A DNA stretch of 64,000 bases from Anaerolineae bacterium (GTDB lineage Bacteria; Chloroflexota; Anaerolineae; Promineifilales; Promineifilaceae). Below, one piece after another: positions 50,335 through 60,263 of this stretch. Numbering within the stretch: position 1 is the first letter of the stretch; each line of letters starts with the position of its first letter. Location of the stretch: NCBI GenBank assembly GCA_020848035.1, contig JADLAX010000077.1, positions 178,010-242,009 of the forward strand, written 5' to 3'. The position numbers were made by a program, and so were the translations under genes. Below the pieces are notes generated by a model, which saw only the letters and a list, made by a program, of their open reading frames with translations, made no database searches and had not been told where the DNA came from.

Positions 50335-51915
50335 ATGTCTGTTTGGCGAACGATTTCCCTGACAATTGTGCTTATCTGGCTGGCCGCCTGCGGTGCGGCC
50401 CCTAGCCAGGACAGCTCACCCTCAGCCGCCACACCCACCCCACCTGACGAGCTGGATGAGGCGGCAACGGCCGTTCCCCCTCCAACAATCGAAACGCTCG
50501 AAACAGAAAGCGCAACAGCGGGCTCCATCGGTGAGGATGAAGCCCGCGCCCTGATGTTCAACCTTAGCGAAGGCAGCCGCAGCGACGTGGACGCCGCCCT
50601 GGACCGCATTCTGGCCGCCGGGGACCAGCGCTTCGTGTCTGTGCTCATCGAGCTGCTGCGCGGGCGGCAAGTTGGCCTGGTGCCGTACCCCGAGTTAGAA
50701 GAGATCGCCGCCAGCCTGGACGCACTCAGCGGGCAAAGCTGGGGCAGCAACTGGGGCGACTGGATCAGCTGGTACGGCGGCACCGATCTCACCCCGCCGC
50801 CCGGCTTTACCAGCTGGAAAGGCCGCCTGCTGGCTAACATCGACACCACCTTTGGCCTCTTTTTGCTCGACAAACATCCTTCTAAAGTGCGCGTGGAGGA
50901 AATTCAGTGGGGCGGCGTGGTGGTGGATGGCATCCCCGCGCTGAACAACCCCACCATGCTGCCCGCCGCCGACGCGGCGTACATGGAGCCGTGGGAACCA
51001 ATCTTTGGCATTGCCCTAAACGGTGACGCCCGGGCCTACCCGCTGCGCATTCTGGACTGGCACGAGATGGCCAACGATGTGGTCGGTGGGGTGCCCGTGT
51101 CCCTGGCCTACTGCACCCTCTGCGGCGCGGCGATTGCGTATGACGGCCGTTCCACCGACCTGGAGGGCAATGCAGTCACCTACACCTTTGGCTCGTCCGG
51201 CTTCCTCTTCCGCAGCAACAAGCTGATGTACGACCGCAACACGCTGACCCTGTGGAACCAGCTCACGGGTGAACCGGTGCTGGGTGAACTGGCCGCCGGG
51301 GAGATCCGGCTCGATTTGCTGCCGGTGGTGCTCACCACCTGGGCCGACTGGCAGGCGCAGCACCCGGAGACCACGGTGGTGGATATTCAGACGGGCTACA
51401 ACCGCGTCTACGTGCCCGGCGCGGCCTACGGCGACTACTTCGCCAACGACGAGCGGCTGTTCCGCGATGGGCTGATGTTCCCTGTCTGGCAGCAGAGCGA
51501 CCGGCTGTTTAACAAGGATCATGTCTACGCGCTGCGGCTGGATGAGACGCCCAAAGCATACCCGGTGACTGATTTGCTGGCCGAGCGGGTAGTAAATGAC
51601 GTGGTGGGCGAAACGGCCGTTACCCTCATCGCCGCCGGGGAAATTGTGGCGGTCGAAGGCACCAGCCAGCGTGTTGGCCCGGTGACGTACACCTCGGGCG
51701 CGGAAATCCGCGCCTTTGCCCGTGGGGAGCACACCTTTGCCCCTGGCCCGGACGATTTTACGGTGCTGGATGAAAACGGCCGTTCCTGGCAGGTCACCGA
51801 AGCAGCGCTGGTTGGCCCAGAGGGCGAATCGCTAGAGCGCCTCAACGGCCACCTGGCGTACTGGTTTGGCTGGTTTGCTTTTTACCCGGAGACAGAATTG
51901 TACGAACGGCCGTAG
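50335..51915 (+). CDS. DUF3179 lipoprotein
   Basis: The 526-residue product has a lipoprotein signal (ISLTIVLIWLAACGAAP) and a Ser/Thr/Pro linker. A helical segment (about 80-140) precedes the DUF3179 domain: DARAYPLRILDWHEMANDVV, GVPVSLAYCTLCGAAIAYD, FGSSGFLFRSNKLMYDR, LWNQLTGE and, near the end, ERVVNDVVGETAVTLI. The conserved Cys pair CTLC may bind metal or heme. The function of DUF3179 is unknown. AAGGAG precedes ATG 50335, and CCTGCTATACTGC at about 50294 supplies a -10 box. A long repeat follows the stop. Confidence 0.88.
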   Translation: MSVWRTISLTIVLIWLAACGAAPSQDSSPSAATPTPPDELDEAATAVPPPTIETLETESATAGSIGEDEARALMFNLSEGSRSDVDAALDRILAAGDQRFVSVLIELLRGRQVGLVPYPELEEIAASLDALSGQSWGSNWGDWISWYGGTDLTPPPGFTSWKGRLLANIDTTFGLFLLDKHPSKVRVEEIQWGGVVVDGIPALNNPTMLPAADAAYMEPWEPIFGIALNGDARAYPLRILDWHEMANDVVGGVPVSLAYCTLCGAAIAYDGRSTDLEGNAVTYTFGSSGFLFRSNKLMYDRNTLTLWNQLTGEPVLGELAAGEIRLDLLPVVLTTWADWQAQHPETTVVDIQTGYNRVYVPGAAYGDYFANDERLFRDGLMFPVWQQSDRLFNKDHVYALRLDETPKAYPVTDLLAERVVNDVVGETAVTLIAAGEIVAVEGTSQRVGPVTYTSGAEIRAFARGEHTFAPGPDDFTVLDENGRSWQVTEAALVGPEGESLERLNGHLAYWFGWFAFYPETELYERP

Positions 51916-51985
51916 GCTTAACCGAGGTTTTTCTAGATTGGGCCAATCTTGTCAGTGTTTGAAAATTTATTTGGGCAATATTTCA

Positions 51986-52066
51986 ACCCCCACCCTAACC
52001 CTCCCCCTGCGAGGGGGAGGGAATCTGGCCCCCTCTCCCTCGCAGGGAGAGGGCTGGGGTGAGGGT
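51986..52066. repeat. Long hairpin repeat, copy 2 (CCCCACCCTAACCCTCCCC type)
   Basis: Second copy of the element at 48651-48730, differing at about ten positions with compensating changes in the stem (CTGCGAGGG faces CCCTCGCAG here, CTGAGAGG faces CCTCTCAG there). The paired changes show that the hairpin itself is kept. Confidence 0.8.
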
Positions 52067-52125
52067 AGTTACCCGACGTAAAACTTAAACTACAAGAAGA
52101 TTGGCCCACTCCCAACCAATCAGTT

Positions 52126-55100
52126 TTAGAGGTTTACCAAACGCAGCGTCACAATCTGGTACGGCGTGATGGTAAAGGTAACTTCGTTGGCGGTAACGGC
52201 AAGCGTTTCCTGCGTTTCCTCCAGCAGATTGCAGCGGTAGGCGGCCGCCAGCGGGAAGCTGGGGCGCAGCGTGACGAGGCCACGACAGCGCTCGTTTTCG
52301 TACAGCCGCACGATGAGGCCGTTACCATCCTCCGCCTGCTTGATTGTCTCGACCACCACGTTGGGCGCGTCCACCGCCAGCAGTGCCGCGCTGCCTGCAC
52401 CACCACCACCCGCCACACGCTGCACGATGAGCGGATCGTTGAGGGCGTAAGCGGCCGTTACCGTTTCGCCACGCCAGTCGCCGGGATGGGGCAGCAGGCT
52501 GTAGGTAAAGTGGTGTGTGCCCTGGTCGGCTTCCGGGTCGGGGAAGGTGGGGCTGCGCAGCAGCGTGATACGCAGCACATTGTCCTGCACGTCGTGGCCG
52601 TATTTGCAGTCGTTGAGCAGGCTCACGCCATAATTGCCCTCGCTGAGATCGATCCATTTGTGGGCGCACGATTCAAACCGCGCCCAATCCCACGAGGTAT
52701 TGCGATGGGTGTTACGCTGCACGTTGCCCCACTGCACGTCAAACGTGGCCGTGGGGCTGAGCACATCCACCGGGAAAGCGACCTTGAGCATGACGTGCCG
52801 CTCGCGCCACTCGACGGTGGTGGCAAAATCCAGGCGACGCTCACCGCGGGCCAGGGTAACACGCTGCACGATGTCGCTGTGCAGCAGGCGGCGGCGAATC
52901 TCCAGCCCCACGCGCAGCGGCCCCGCCTCGATCACGGTGAGGCTGTGGGCTGGTTCGGCCGTCCACACCTTCTCATCGTAAAAAATGTCGATGTCCCAGG
53001 CATCCCAGTTTAACGGCCGATCTTCAAATGCCTGGAAAATGTTGGCCCGCCCGCCCGCAGGCAGCACCTGTCGCCCCATTTTCTTGTCCGTCAGCGCGAC
53101 GATGTCGCCCGATGGGGCAAACTCAATCCGCAGCAGATCGTTTTCTAGAACGGCCGTATTCGCCCCCACTGCCACCGCCAACATCCCCGCCAGCTCCGGC
53201 TGCGGCGCCTCAACCACGGCCAGCCCCACCAGGCCATGCCCCGCGATGGACGGCAGGGCCACCAGCGTGCCGTCAGTGGTCGGCTGCGTGGCCAAAATTT
53301 CCCCGCTGGTCACGTCGCGCACCGTTTGCCCGTCGGCCAATGCGGTGGGCAGCAGCGCCAGCCGTGCCCCCCCAAACGCCGTGGGATTGGCGACGACAAA
53401 TTCGGCAGTTTCCGGCAGCAGCTGCCCCAACGCCGCCAGCGCCGCATCGCGAATTGGCTCACCCAGAGCGCGAATCGCCGCATGGTCGTTTTCGCTGTCC
53501 ACGTAAACCTGGTTGATCGAGGAGCCGGGCAAAATGTCGTGGAACTGGTTCAGGCAGAGCAGCTGCCAGGCGCGGGTCAGGTTGGCGTGGGGATAGGTGA
53601 AATCGGTCGCCAGGGCGGCCCAGGCGGCCAAAAATTCAACATCATGCAGCAGGAATTCGCTTTTGCGGTTGTTGCGCTTGGTGCGAGCCTGGGTGGTGTA
53701 GGTGCCGCGGTGGTATTCCAGGTACAGCTCGCCGTTCCAGGTGGGCAGGCTGCTGCCCGATTCGGCCTCCAGCTGGCGGAAAAAGTCGATGGCCCGGCCG
53801 TTTTTCACCTGAGGTGTGCCCGGAAATTCGCCCATCTCGCGAATGTTCTCCAACATTTCGCGGGTGGGGCCGCCGCCGCCATCGCCAAAACCAAAGGACA
53901 TCAGCATTTGCCGCTGTACCTCTTTGTGCTGCAAATTTTGCCAGGTGGCCATCACTTCCAGCGGGGTGGCCATGCTGTTGTAGGTGCTGGGGCGCGGCTG
54001 AATCCCGGCAAAAGAGCCTTCATCCTGGGTGGTGCTGAAGTGGGTCAGCACCTTCGTACCGTCCAGCCCCTGCCACCAGAAGCTGTCGTAGGGCATGCGG
54101 TTGTACTGGCTCCAGCTAATTTTGATCGTGAAAAAATAATCCAGCCCGGCTTCTTTGATGAGCTGGGGCAGATTCCAGGCGTAGCCAAACACATCGGGCA
54201 GCCACAGGACGGGGGATTCGGCCTGTGGGCCAAAGTGCTCGCGGAAAAAGGTGCGCCCCAGCAAAAATTGGCGGGCCAGCGCTTCACCACCGCTCAGGGT
54301 GCAGTCGGCTTCCACCCACATGCCGCCGATCGGTTCCCAACGGCCGTCCGCCACCCGCTGCCGGATCCCTTCAAACAATTCAGGGTAATCCTGCCGAATG
54401 TAATCGTACAGCTGCGGCTGGCTTTGGGTGAAGTGATAGCGGGGAAACTGCTGCATCAGGTGCAGCACGGTGTGAAAGGTGCGCCCGGCTTTGCGCCGCG
54501 TCTGCGCCACGCTCCACAGCCAGGCGACATCGATGTGCGCGTGTCCGCTGGCGGTGATGGTGACGTCCAACGGCCGTCCCGCCCGCGCAATATCATCCAG
54601 CAGCGCCTGGTGCGCGGTGGCAATGCTGTCGTAGAAGAAACGGCCGTGTGGCTCGCGGGTATCCAACAGGTAAAAGGCATTGTCCAGGGCGCTGTAAAGA
54701 TACCCCTTGGCCGGTTCGCCATCATCCAGCTGGTTGGCGATGCCCAGGGCCACCCGCACCGTGGCCACAAAGTCGCGCGTGGGCTGGTCGATGAGCACCA
54801 CGGCGCAGGCGCGCATAAACAGCTGCGTGTGCGGCTCGCGCCCCAGCCAGTCGCCCAGACCGGTCCAGCCATGCAGCGCCAGTTGGTGGGTACGGCCGTC
54901 GCGCAGGGCATCCGGCAGCAAAATTTCCTGGTGGTGGCGGTCACAGGCGGCGAGGGAACGGCCGTCAACGTACAGCAGCGCTTCAGGGTGGCTAAAGTCA
55001 CCTGCATCGCCCAGCGGCAGGTACAGCGCCACCGGGGCATCGGCGGGCCAGGCCTCTGGCACGCTAAACGTCGTGCGCAGCACAAAGTCATTCACCCAGT

Positions 55101-55299
55101 GGCCCCAGTAGCTGTGCGGGACAATCACAGACCAGGTGGTGTCATCTACGGCCGTACCCACCGGCGGGGCGGCTTCCGGGCCGGGCAAAGCGGTATAACG
55201 GAACGGGGGAATCAGGTGCTGCTGGCGGTACACCAGCGGTTCGATCAGTCGCAGACGCTGCGCGATCTTTTTAGCGGTCCAACGAGTTTTGTGCTTCAT
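52126..55299 (-). CDS. GH38 alpha-mannosidase
   Basis: The 1057-residue enzyme removes alpha-mannose residues from glycans. It has an N-terminal beta domain (about 1-240), then the GH38 catalytic domain with GHAHIDVAWLWSVAQTRRK (zinc-binding HxD), MWVEADCTLSGGEALARQFL and LWLPDVFGYAWNLPQ, which holds the nucleophile Asp (about 366). ISWSQYNRMPYDSFWWQGLDG and LNQFHDILPGSSI complete the active site. The C-terminal beta-sandwich domains follow. No signal peptide is seen, so it is cytoplasmic. GGAGG 8 nt before ATG 55299 fixes the start. It is the last gene of a minus-strand series. Confidence 0.92.
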   Translation of the reverse strand: MKHKTRWTAKKIAQRLRLIEPLVYRQQHLIPPFRYTALPGPEAAPPVGTAVDDTTWSVIVPHSYWGHWVNDFVLRTTFSVPEAWPADAPVALYLPLGDAGDFSHPEALLYVDGRSLAACDRHHQEILLPDALRDGRTHQLALHGWTGLGDWLGREPHTQLFMRACAVVLIDQPTRDFVATVRVALGIANQLDDGEPAKGYLYSALDNAFYLLDTREPHGRFFYDSIATAHQALLDDIARAGRPLDVTITASGHAHIDVAWLWSVAQTRRKAGRTFHTVLHLMQQFPRYHFTQSQPQLYDYIRQDYPELFEGIRQRVADGRWEPIGGMWVEADCTLSGGEALARQFLLGRTFFREHFGPQAESPVLWLPDVFGYAWNLPQLIKEAGLDYFFTIKISWSQYNRMPYDSFWWQGLDGTKVLTHFSTTQDEGSFAGIQPRPSTYNSMATPLEVMATWQNLQHKEVQRQMLMSFGFGDGGGGPTREMLENIREMGEFPGTPQVKNGRAIDFFRQLEAESGSSLPTWNGELYLEYHRGTYTTQARTKRNNRKSEFLLHDVEFLAAWAALATDFTYPHANLTRAWQLLCLNQFHDILPGSSINQVYVDSENDHAAIRALGEPIRDAALAALGQLLPETAEFVVANPTAFGGARLALLPTALADGQTVRDVTSGEILATQPTTDGTLVALPSIAGHGLVGLAVVEAPQPELAGMLAVAVGANTAVLENDLLRIEFAPSGDIVALTDKKMGRQVLPAGGRANIFQAFEDRPLNWDAWDIDIFYDEKVWTAEPAHSLTVIEAGPLRVGLEIRRRLLHSDIVQRVTLARGERRLDFATTVEWRERHVMLKVAFPVDVLSPTATFDVQWGNVQRNTHRNTSWDWARFESCAHKWIDLSEGNYGVSLLNDCKYGHDVQDNVLRITLLRSPTFPDPEADQGTHHFTYSLLPHPGDWRGETVTAAYALNDPLIVQRVAGGGGAGSAALLAVDAPNVVVETIKQAEDGNGLIVRLYENERCRGLVTLRPSFPLAAAYRCNLLEETQETLAVTANEVTFTITPYQIVTLRLVNL

Positions 55300-55458
55300 C
55301 CTTTTTCCTCCAAAGTAACGGTAATTGCCAAAGAGCATACATCAAATTGAAGCAAAGATCAGGCCAAAGCAGCGATTGCGGGACTTTTCAGGGGGTAAAA
55401 TGAGCGGCACATGGGTGGCTGCCGCGCCCTGTTGGGGCAGACTGGGGCACGCGGTGGT

Positions 55459-56592
55459 TCAACCGCCAGCGTGCAGCGAGCGGTAGCGGTTGGCAATGTC
55501 TACGTAGCTGCGAATTTGCGCCCAGTATTCGGCCAGGGTTGTCGGGCGGCGGTGCCAGTCGGGGTCGGGGAATTGGCGCTGGGCTTCGGGCCAGTTGGCC
55601 TCGGTGAGAAACGCTTCGTCCAGGGTGCAGCCTTCGTAGTGGGGCAACGGCCGTTCGTACACATACCCATCCGCCAGCTGCCGCAAGCGAAAATCGTCGT
55701 GTCCAGACGCATAAAAGCTGTCGTCCGGCAGCGCGCCAAAGGGCGAATCGCGCAGGTCGAAGCCCACCCGCTTGTCGGCATATTCCGCCATTACCTGATC
55801 AAGCGCGCCGCGCGCCGGATACACCTGCGCTGCCCCGCCCTGCCAGCGGCTGGCAAATGGCTGGTGCAGCAAGATGCAAAAAACGCGCTCCGGGAACTGC
55901 TGATACAGCAGCTGGCCCAAATTGCGCTTTTCCCAGCGCACAAAACCAGGTGCGTTAAAGTCAAAAATAGGCAGTGGGTAATGGGTGAAGGCGTGTGGTG
56001 TCCCCGTGAGGATCAGAATTTTCTCGCCCCGGTCCAGCACCTCGCGGCGGGTGCGTTCGGCCCGATAGGCATCCACCGGACCATGCCGGTAAATCTGGCG
56101 GGCGTTGGCCGGGGTGCGCACGATGGGCGCAGCGGCCCAGTTAAATTTGTAGCTCAGGTTGAGAATGCGAAACCGGGGCGCGGCAGCGGGCAGGGTGCGG
56201 TTGAAAGCCCAGGCGGTGCGGTAAATGTCCAGATACTCCTGAAACGCCCAGCCCACGTTGTAGTTGAACATCAACCGCCGCGCCTGGTCTTCATCGTAGG
56301 TTTGGGCGGTGACCAGCTGGTCCAGCGCCGCCTGGTCTTCGCTGGCACCAAACTCCATGCCCAGGTTGGTAACACCCACCTGGTGCAGCAGAGGAATGAG
56401 GCGGTGCACCAGCTGGAGGTTGTGCCGGATGGCGTGATCTTCAGCCAGCAGCACCACGTCACGCGTCTGAAATGTGCTGACGATGTACGCTTCTGGCGTT
56501 TGCCAGTGGGATTCCAGGTACGCCCGCAGCGCGTTAACGGCCTCGGCCGCCAGCGGCGCGGGCGTCTGGAAAAGGGCATCTAATTCGGTCAT
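55459..56592 (-). CDS. EreA/ChaN-like superfamily protein
   Basis: The 377-residue protein has a fold resembling erythromycin-esterase/ChaN proteins: VVLLAEDHAIRHNLQLVHRL, TNLGMEFGASEDQAALDQLV, ILNLSYKFNW and ILILTGTPHAFTHYPL. The ED-H and E-F-G residues match the E/H active-site pattern of EreA. No signal peptide is seen. Members include macrolide esterases and succinoglycan-synthesis proteins; the function here is unknown. Its start is 5 bp after the stop of the DUF6159-like gene, so the two form an operon. Confidence 0.65.
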   Translation of the reverse strand: MTELDALFQTPAPLAAEAVNALRAYLESHWQTPEAYIVSTFQTRDVVLLAEDHAIRHNLQLVHRLIPLLHQVGVTNLGMEFGASEDQAALDQLVTAQTYDEDQARRLMFNYNVGWAFQEYLDIYRTAWAFNRTLPAAAPRFRILNLSYKFNWAAAPIVRTPANARQIYRHGPVDAYRAERTRREVLDRGEKILILTGTPHAFTHYPLPIFDFNAPGFVRWEKRNLGQLLYQQFPERVFCILLHQPFASRWQGGAAQVYPARGALDQVMAEYADKRVGFDLRDSPFGALPDDSFYASGHDDFRLRQLADGYVYERPLPHYEGCTLDEAFLTEANWPEAQRQFPDPDWHRRPTTLAEYWAQIRSYVDIANRYRSLHAGG

Positions 56593-56597
56593 TTCAC

Positions 56598-57443
56598 CTA
56601 TTTGAGCTTAAAGGCGTCTTTTACCATATTGGCGTCGAAGTAGCCACCGGTATCGCCGGTGGTGGCGTAACGGTAAACGGCCGCTGTATAAATGCCGCTC
56701 AACGTGCTGCTCACCAGGGAAATGAGCATGAGGAGGAGGAGGATAAGGGCAACGGCCGTAACAACCACCGCCACACTGCCGCTCAGCACCGCCAAAATCA
56801 CCAGCGGAATGCCCAGCAAAATGACACCAAAGGTGATCAGGCCAAAGATGACGCCCACGCTCAAGTTCCCGGCAATCTGCTCACCCCACGTCTGTTTCAG
56901 CAAACTGCCGCTGCGCTTAACGGCTTCCAGCGGCCCCACATTTTCTACGACGAGCACGGGCACCACCAGGAAAGTGGCAATGTTCCAGACAAACCCCACC
57001 AGCGACACAACAAACCGCCCAATCGTGCCAGAACGCTCGGAAATGGTGCGCAAAATCACACCAACCGTGGCGGCAATCACCGCGTAACCAAAGATGGTGC
57101 CCAGCTTGCTAAAGGCAATGCGGAAACCATCGCGCACCGTCGGGTCGCCGCCTTCCAGCCGGATCATGGTCGCGCCAACCAGGGCGCTGTTGAAGAAGAT
57201 GGCGACAAAGTACATCACCGCGTAAAACAAAAAGGCCACGACGTAGCTAAAAACGCCTACATCGCCGTTGGTGACGGCCGAATCCAGCACCCCTGCCAGC
57301 ACCGTGGGCACCGCAAAGGTGACCAGCACCACCAGCGAAGCAAAAAAAGCTACCACCGGGAAAATCATTAACTCTTTGTCGGCCAGCAGCACTCGCCAGC
57401 TCGCTTTTACCAATTCCCAACTATTTGTCAGTCGCTGAAACAT
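56598..57443 (-). CDS. DUF6159-like multispan membrane protein
   Basis: The 281-residue protein has six membrane segments (for example LMIFPVVAFFASLVVLVTFA, FSYVVAFLFYAVMYFVAIFF, LSVGVIFGLITFGVILLGIP) and starts FQRLTNSWELVKASWRVLLADKEL, which is typical of this family. GLEAVKRS-like PLEAVKRSGSLLKQTWGEQ sits between segments. The function is unknown. It is co-transcribed with the EreA/ChaN-like gene. Confidence 0.75.
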   Translation of the reverse strand: MFQRLTNSWELVKASWRVLLADKELMIFPVVAFFASLVVLVTFAVPTVLAGVLDSAVTNGDVGVFSYVVAFLFYAVMYFVAIFFNSALVGATMIRLEGGDPTVRDGFRIAFSKLGTIFGYAVIAATVGVILRTISERSGTIGRFVVSLVGFVWNIATFLVVPVLVVENVGPLEAVKRSGSLLKQTWGEQIAGNLSVGVIFGLITFGVILLGIPLVILAVLSGSVAVVVTAVALILLLLMLISLVSSTLSGIYTAAVYRYATTGDTGGYFDANMVKDAFKLK

Positions 57444-57530
57444 AACAACCTACCTCCTGAACTTGACCAAAAATTTTGAGCAGCTTACCTTACGCAGACT
57501 GCCCGGGAAATGTTGTAAACGGCCGTTTCC

Positions 57531-60257
57531 CTACCGCCGACTCAGCACCCATTTCTCCAGCTCAATCGCCCAAAAGGCCAGGCTGCCAAACACCACGCAG
57601 ATGAGCAGTTCTGGCCAGGTGAGCGGAACAGCGCTAAAAAAGTCACGCACGCCGGGCAGGTAAGTGACCAGCAGCTGCAAAGCAACCACCAGCAGCGCCA
57701 ACCCAAACAACGTCATGTTGGAGCGCCAGCCCAGGGAAAAGGCTGACTCGTGGCTGGAGCGGGAGGCCACTGCCTGCCCCACCTGCAAAAAGGCCAGCGT
57801 GGTAAACAGCATCGTGCGCCAGCTGCTGGCGATGGCCACCTGCGGATTGGCCCCCAGCCAGGTGACCAGCAAACCGACAGCCCCAATGAGCACACCCACG
57901 CGCACAATGTGGGCCGTTAACCCACCGTGGAACAGCGACGCTTCTGGCGAGCGCGGCGGCCGTTTCATAATCCCTTTTTCCGACGGCTCTACACCCAGGC
58001 CAAGCCCCAGCAGGCCGTCGGTCATCAGGTTCAGCCAGAGCAGCTGGAGCGGTTCCAGCGCCACGGGAATGCCCAAAAACGGGGCAATCAGCATCACCAA
58101 AATTTTGCCCAGGTTTCCGGCGATGGAAAACTTCACAAAGCGGCGAATGTTGTCGTAAATGGTGCGCCCTTCTTCCACGGCAGCCACGATGGTGGCAAAG
58201 TTGTCGTCCAGCAGCACCATTTCCGACGCCTCTTTGGAGACATCGGTGCCGGTGATGCCCATAGCAATGCCGATGTCGGCCTTGCGCAGCGCGGGCGAAT
58301 CGTTGACGCCATCACCGGTCATGGCCACGACGTGGCCCTGCCGCTGCAAAGCTTCAACGATGCGCAGCTTGTGCTCCGGCGAAACGCGGGCATACACCGA
58401 GACTTCGCGCACGGCTTCGTCCAGTTCTTGCTGGCTCATCTGGTCCAGGTTTTGGCCGGTTTTGACACGGCCGTTGTCTGTAATCCCCAAATCGTGGGCA
58501 ATAAACCGGGCCGTCAGTGGATGATCGCCGGTGATCATGATGGGGCGCACGCCAGCGGTTTTACAGGTGGCCACGGCCGTTTTCACTTCCGGCCGTGGCG
58601 GATCAATCATGCCCACCAGACCAATCAAAATGAGATTCTCTTCCAGCGTCTCGTCCGGTGTTTGCAGGCGGCGCAGCGCCAGCCCCAGCACGCGCATACC
58701 GTTTTGGGCCATCTCGTTGTTGGCAATTTCAATGCGGGTGCGCCACGTTTCATCCAGCGGCACCGCGCCGTCGCCATCCCACACGCGGGTGCAAATATCG
58801 AGCAGGCCATCCACCGCCCCCTTGGTAAAGGCGATGTACGGTTTTTCAGTGCCGATGAGGGCGCGAACGGCCGTTGGCAAACTATCTGGCGCACTGTCCA
58901 GCCGGTGCACGGTAGTCATCCGCTTGCGATCGGAGTCGAAGGGCAGTTCGTTGACGCGCGGCAGCAGCACTTCCAGCGCTTTTTTGTCCAGCCCCGCCTG
59001 CTGCGCCGCCACCAGCAGCGCGCCTTCGGTGGGATCGCCCAAAAAGTTGTAGCGGCCCGTTTCTGCATCCGGCTGGAACGAGGCGTCGTTGCACAACGCG
59101 CCTGCCGCCAGCGTCAGGCCAATCGCTGCCGGACGGCTGTTAAACAATTCATCTGGCCCGGTGGCGATGCGCAGCGAGGCGCCGGGTGTGTCGGAGGTGC
59201 CTGCCAATTCCAGGAAATGCCCGGCCACATCCAAAATGGTGACGGTCATGCGGTTGACGGTGAGCGTGCCGGTTTTGTCGGAGCAGATGATGGTGACCGC
59301 ACCGAGCGTTTCCACGGCGGGCAGCTTGCGGATGAGCGAAGCGCGGCGCAGCATACGCTGGGCACCCAGCGCCAGGGTGATGGTGACCACGGCGGGCAGC
59401 CCTTCGGGAATAACAGCCACGGCCACGGAAACGGCCGTTAAAAACATCTCTTCCAGCGTTTCCCCCTGCACCAGGCCAATGACCAGCACCAGCGCCGCGA
59501 TGATCACACCGGCCAGGGCCAGCTGCCGCCCCACGCGGTCCAACTGCCGCTGCAGCGGCGTGGTTCCATCGGGCACTTCCTGGATGAGCGTGGCGATTTT
59601 GCCCAGCTCGGTTTGCATGCCGGTGGTGACCACAACGGCCGTTCCCCGACCATACGTCACGTTGGTGCCCATGTAAGCCATGTTGCGCCGGTCGCCGAGG
59701 GGCAGATTTTCTTTTTCGATAGCTGTTGTTTCTTTTTCCACCGCCTCCGACTCACCCGTGAGGGCCGCTTCCTGCACGCGCAGGTTGGCGCTGGTGGCCA
59801 GGCGCACGTCGGCGGGGATGGCGTTACCGGCCTCCAGCGAGATCACATCCCCCGGCACCAGGTCTAAGGCGGGCATTTCTTGCCAACGGCCGTTGCGCAG
59901 CACGCGCACTACCGGCACCGCCAGCTTTTTCAGGGCCGCCATCGCCTGCTCGGCGCGGTACTCCTGCACAAAGCCCAAAATCACAAACAGGACCACAATC
60001 GCGCCAATGGCGGCCGCCTCGGTGATCTTGCCCAAAAAGGCGGAAAGCCCGGTGGCCACGATTAAGATCAGCACCATCGTGCTGCTGGCCTGCTCCCACA
60101 GCAGCTTCAGGGGATGTTTGCCGCCCTTGCTGATGAGTTCGTTACGGCCGTACGCCTGCTGTCGCTGCTGGACCGTCGTGGGATCCAGTCCCTGTTCCAG
60201 GTTAGTGGTTAAATCATTGACGACGGATTCAACCGTCTGAGTGTGCCAGATTTGCAT
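57531..60257 (-). CDS. P2-type (calcium-transporting-like) P-type ATPase
   Basis: The 908-residue ATPase has the N-terminal cation-ATPase domain, the actuator TGES motif (ALTGESEAVEK), PEGLPAVVTITLALG in the fourth membrane helix, the phosphorylation site CSDKTGTLTVNRM (about 325), KGAVDGLLD in the nucleotide domain and MTGDGVNDSPALRKADIG (about 645). The C-terminal six helices include QLLWLNLMTDGLLGLGLG and ELLICVVFGSLAFWAIE. This order and the PEGLP motif indicate a SERCA/PMR1-type pump for Ca2+ or Mn2+. The upstream AI-2E family gene ends only 6 bp before it. Confidence 0.92.
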   Translation of the reverse strand: MQIWHTQTVESVVNDLTTNLEQGLDPTTVQQRQQAYGRNELISKGGKHPLKLLWEQASSTMVLILIVATGLSAFLGKITEAAAIGAIVVLFVILGFVQEYRAEQAMAALKKLAVPVVRVLRNGRWQEMPALDLVPGDVISLEAGNAIPADVRLATSANLRVQEAALTGESEAVEKETTAIEKENLPLGDRRNMAYMGTNVTYGRGTAVVVTTGMQTELGKIATLIQEVPDGTTPLQRQLDRVGRQLALAGVIIAALVLVIGLVQGETLEEMFLTAVSVAVAVIPEGLPAVVTITLALGAQRMLRRASLIRKLPAVETLGAVTIICSDKTGTLTVNRMTVTILDVAGHFLELAGTSDTPGASLRIATGPDELFNSRPAAIGLTLAAGALCNDASFQPDAETGRYNFLGDPTEGALLVAAQQAGLDKKALEVLLPRVNELPFDSDRKRMTTVHRLDSAPDSLPTAVRALIGTEKPYIAFTKGAVDGLLDICTRVWDGDGAVPLDETWRTRIEIANNEMAQNGMRVLGLALRRLQTPDETLEENLILIGLVGMIDPPRPEVKTAVATCKTAGVRPIMITGDHPLTARFIAHDLGITDNGRVKTGQNLDQMSQQELDEAVREVSVYARVSPEHKLRIVEALQRQGHVVAMTGDGVNDSPALRKADIGIAMGITGTDVSKEASEMVLLDDNFATIVAAVEEGRTIYDNIRRFVKFSIAGNLGKILVMLIAPFLGIPVALEPLQLLWLNLMTDGLLGLGLGVEPSEKGIMKRPPRSPEASLFHGGLTAHIVRVGVLIGAVGLLVTWLGANPQVAIASSWRTMLFTTLAFLQVGQAVASRSSHESAFSLGWRSNMTLFGLALLVVALQLLVTYLPGVRDFFSAVPLTWPELLICVVFGSLAFWAIELEKWVLSRR

Positions 60258-60263
60258 AGTCTC

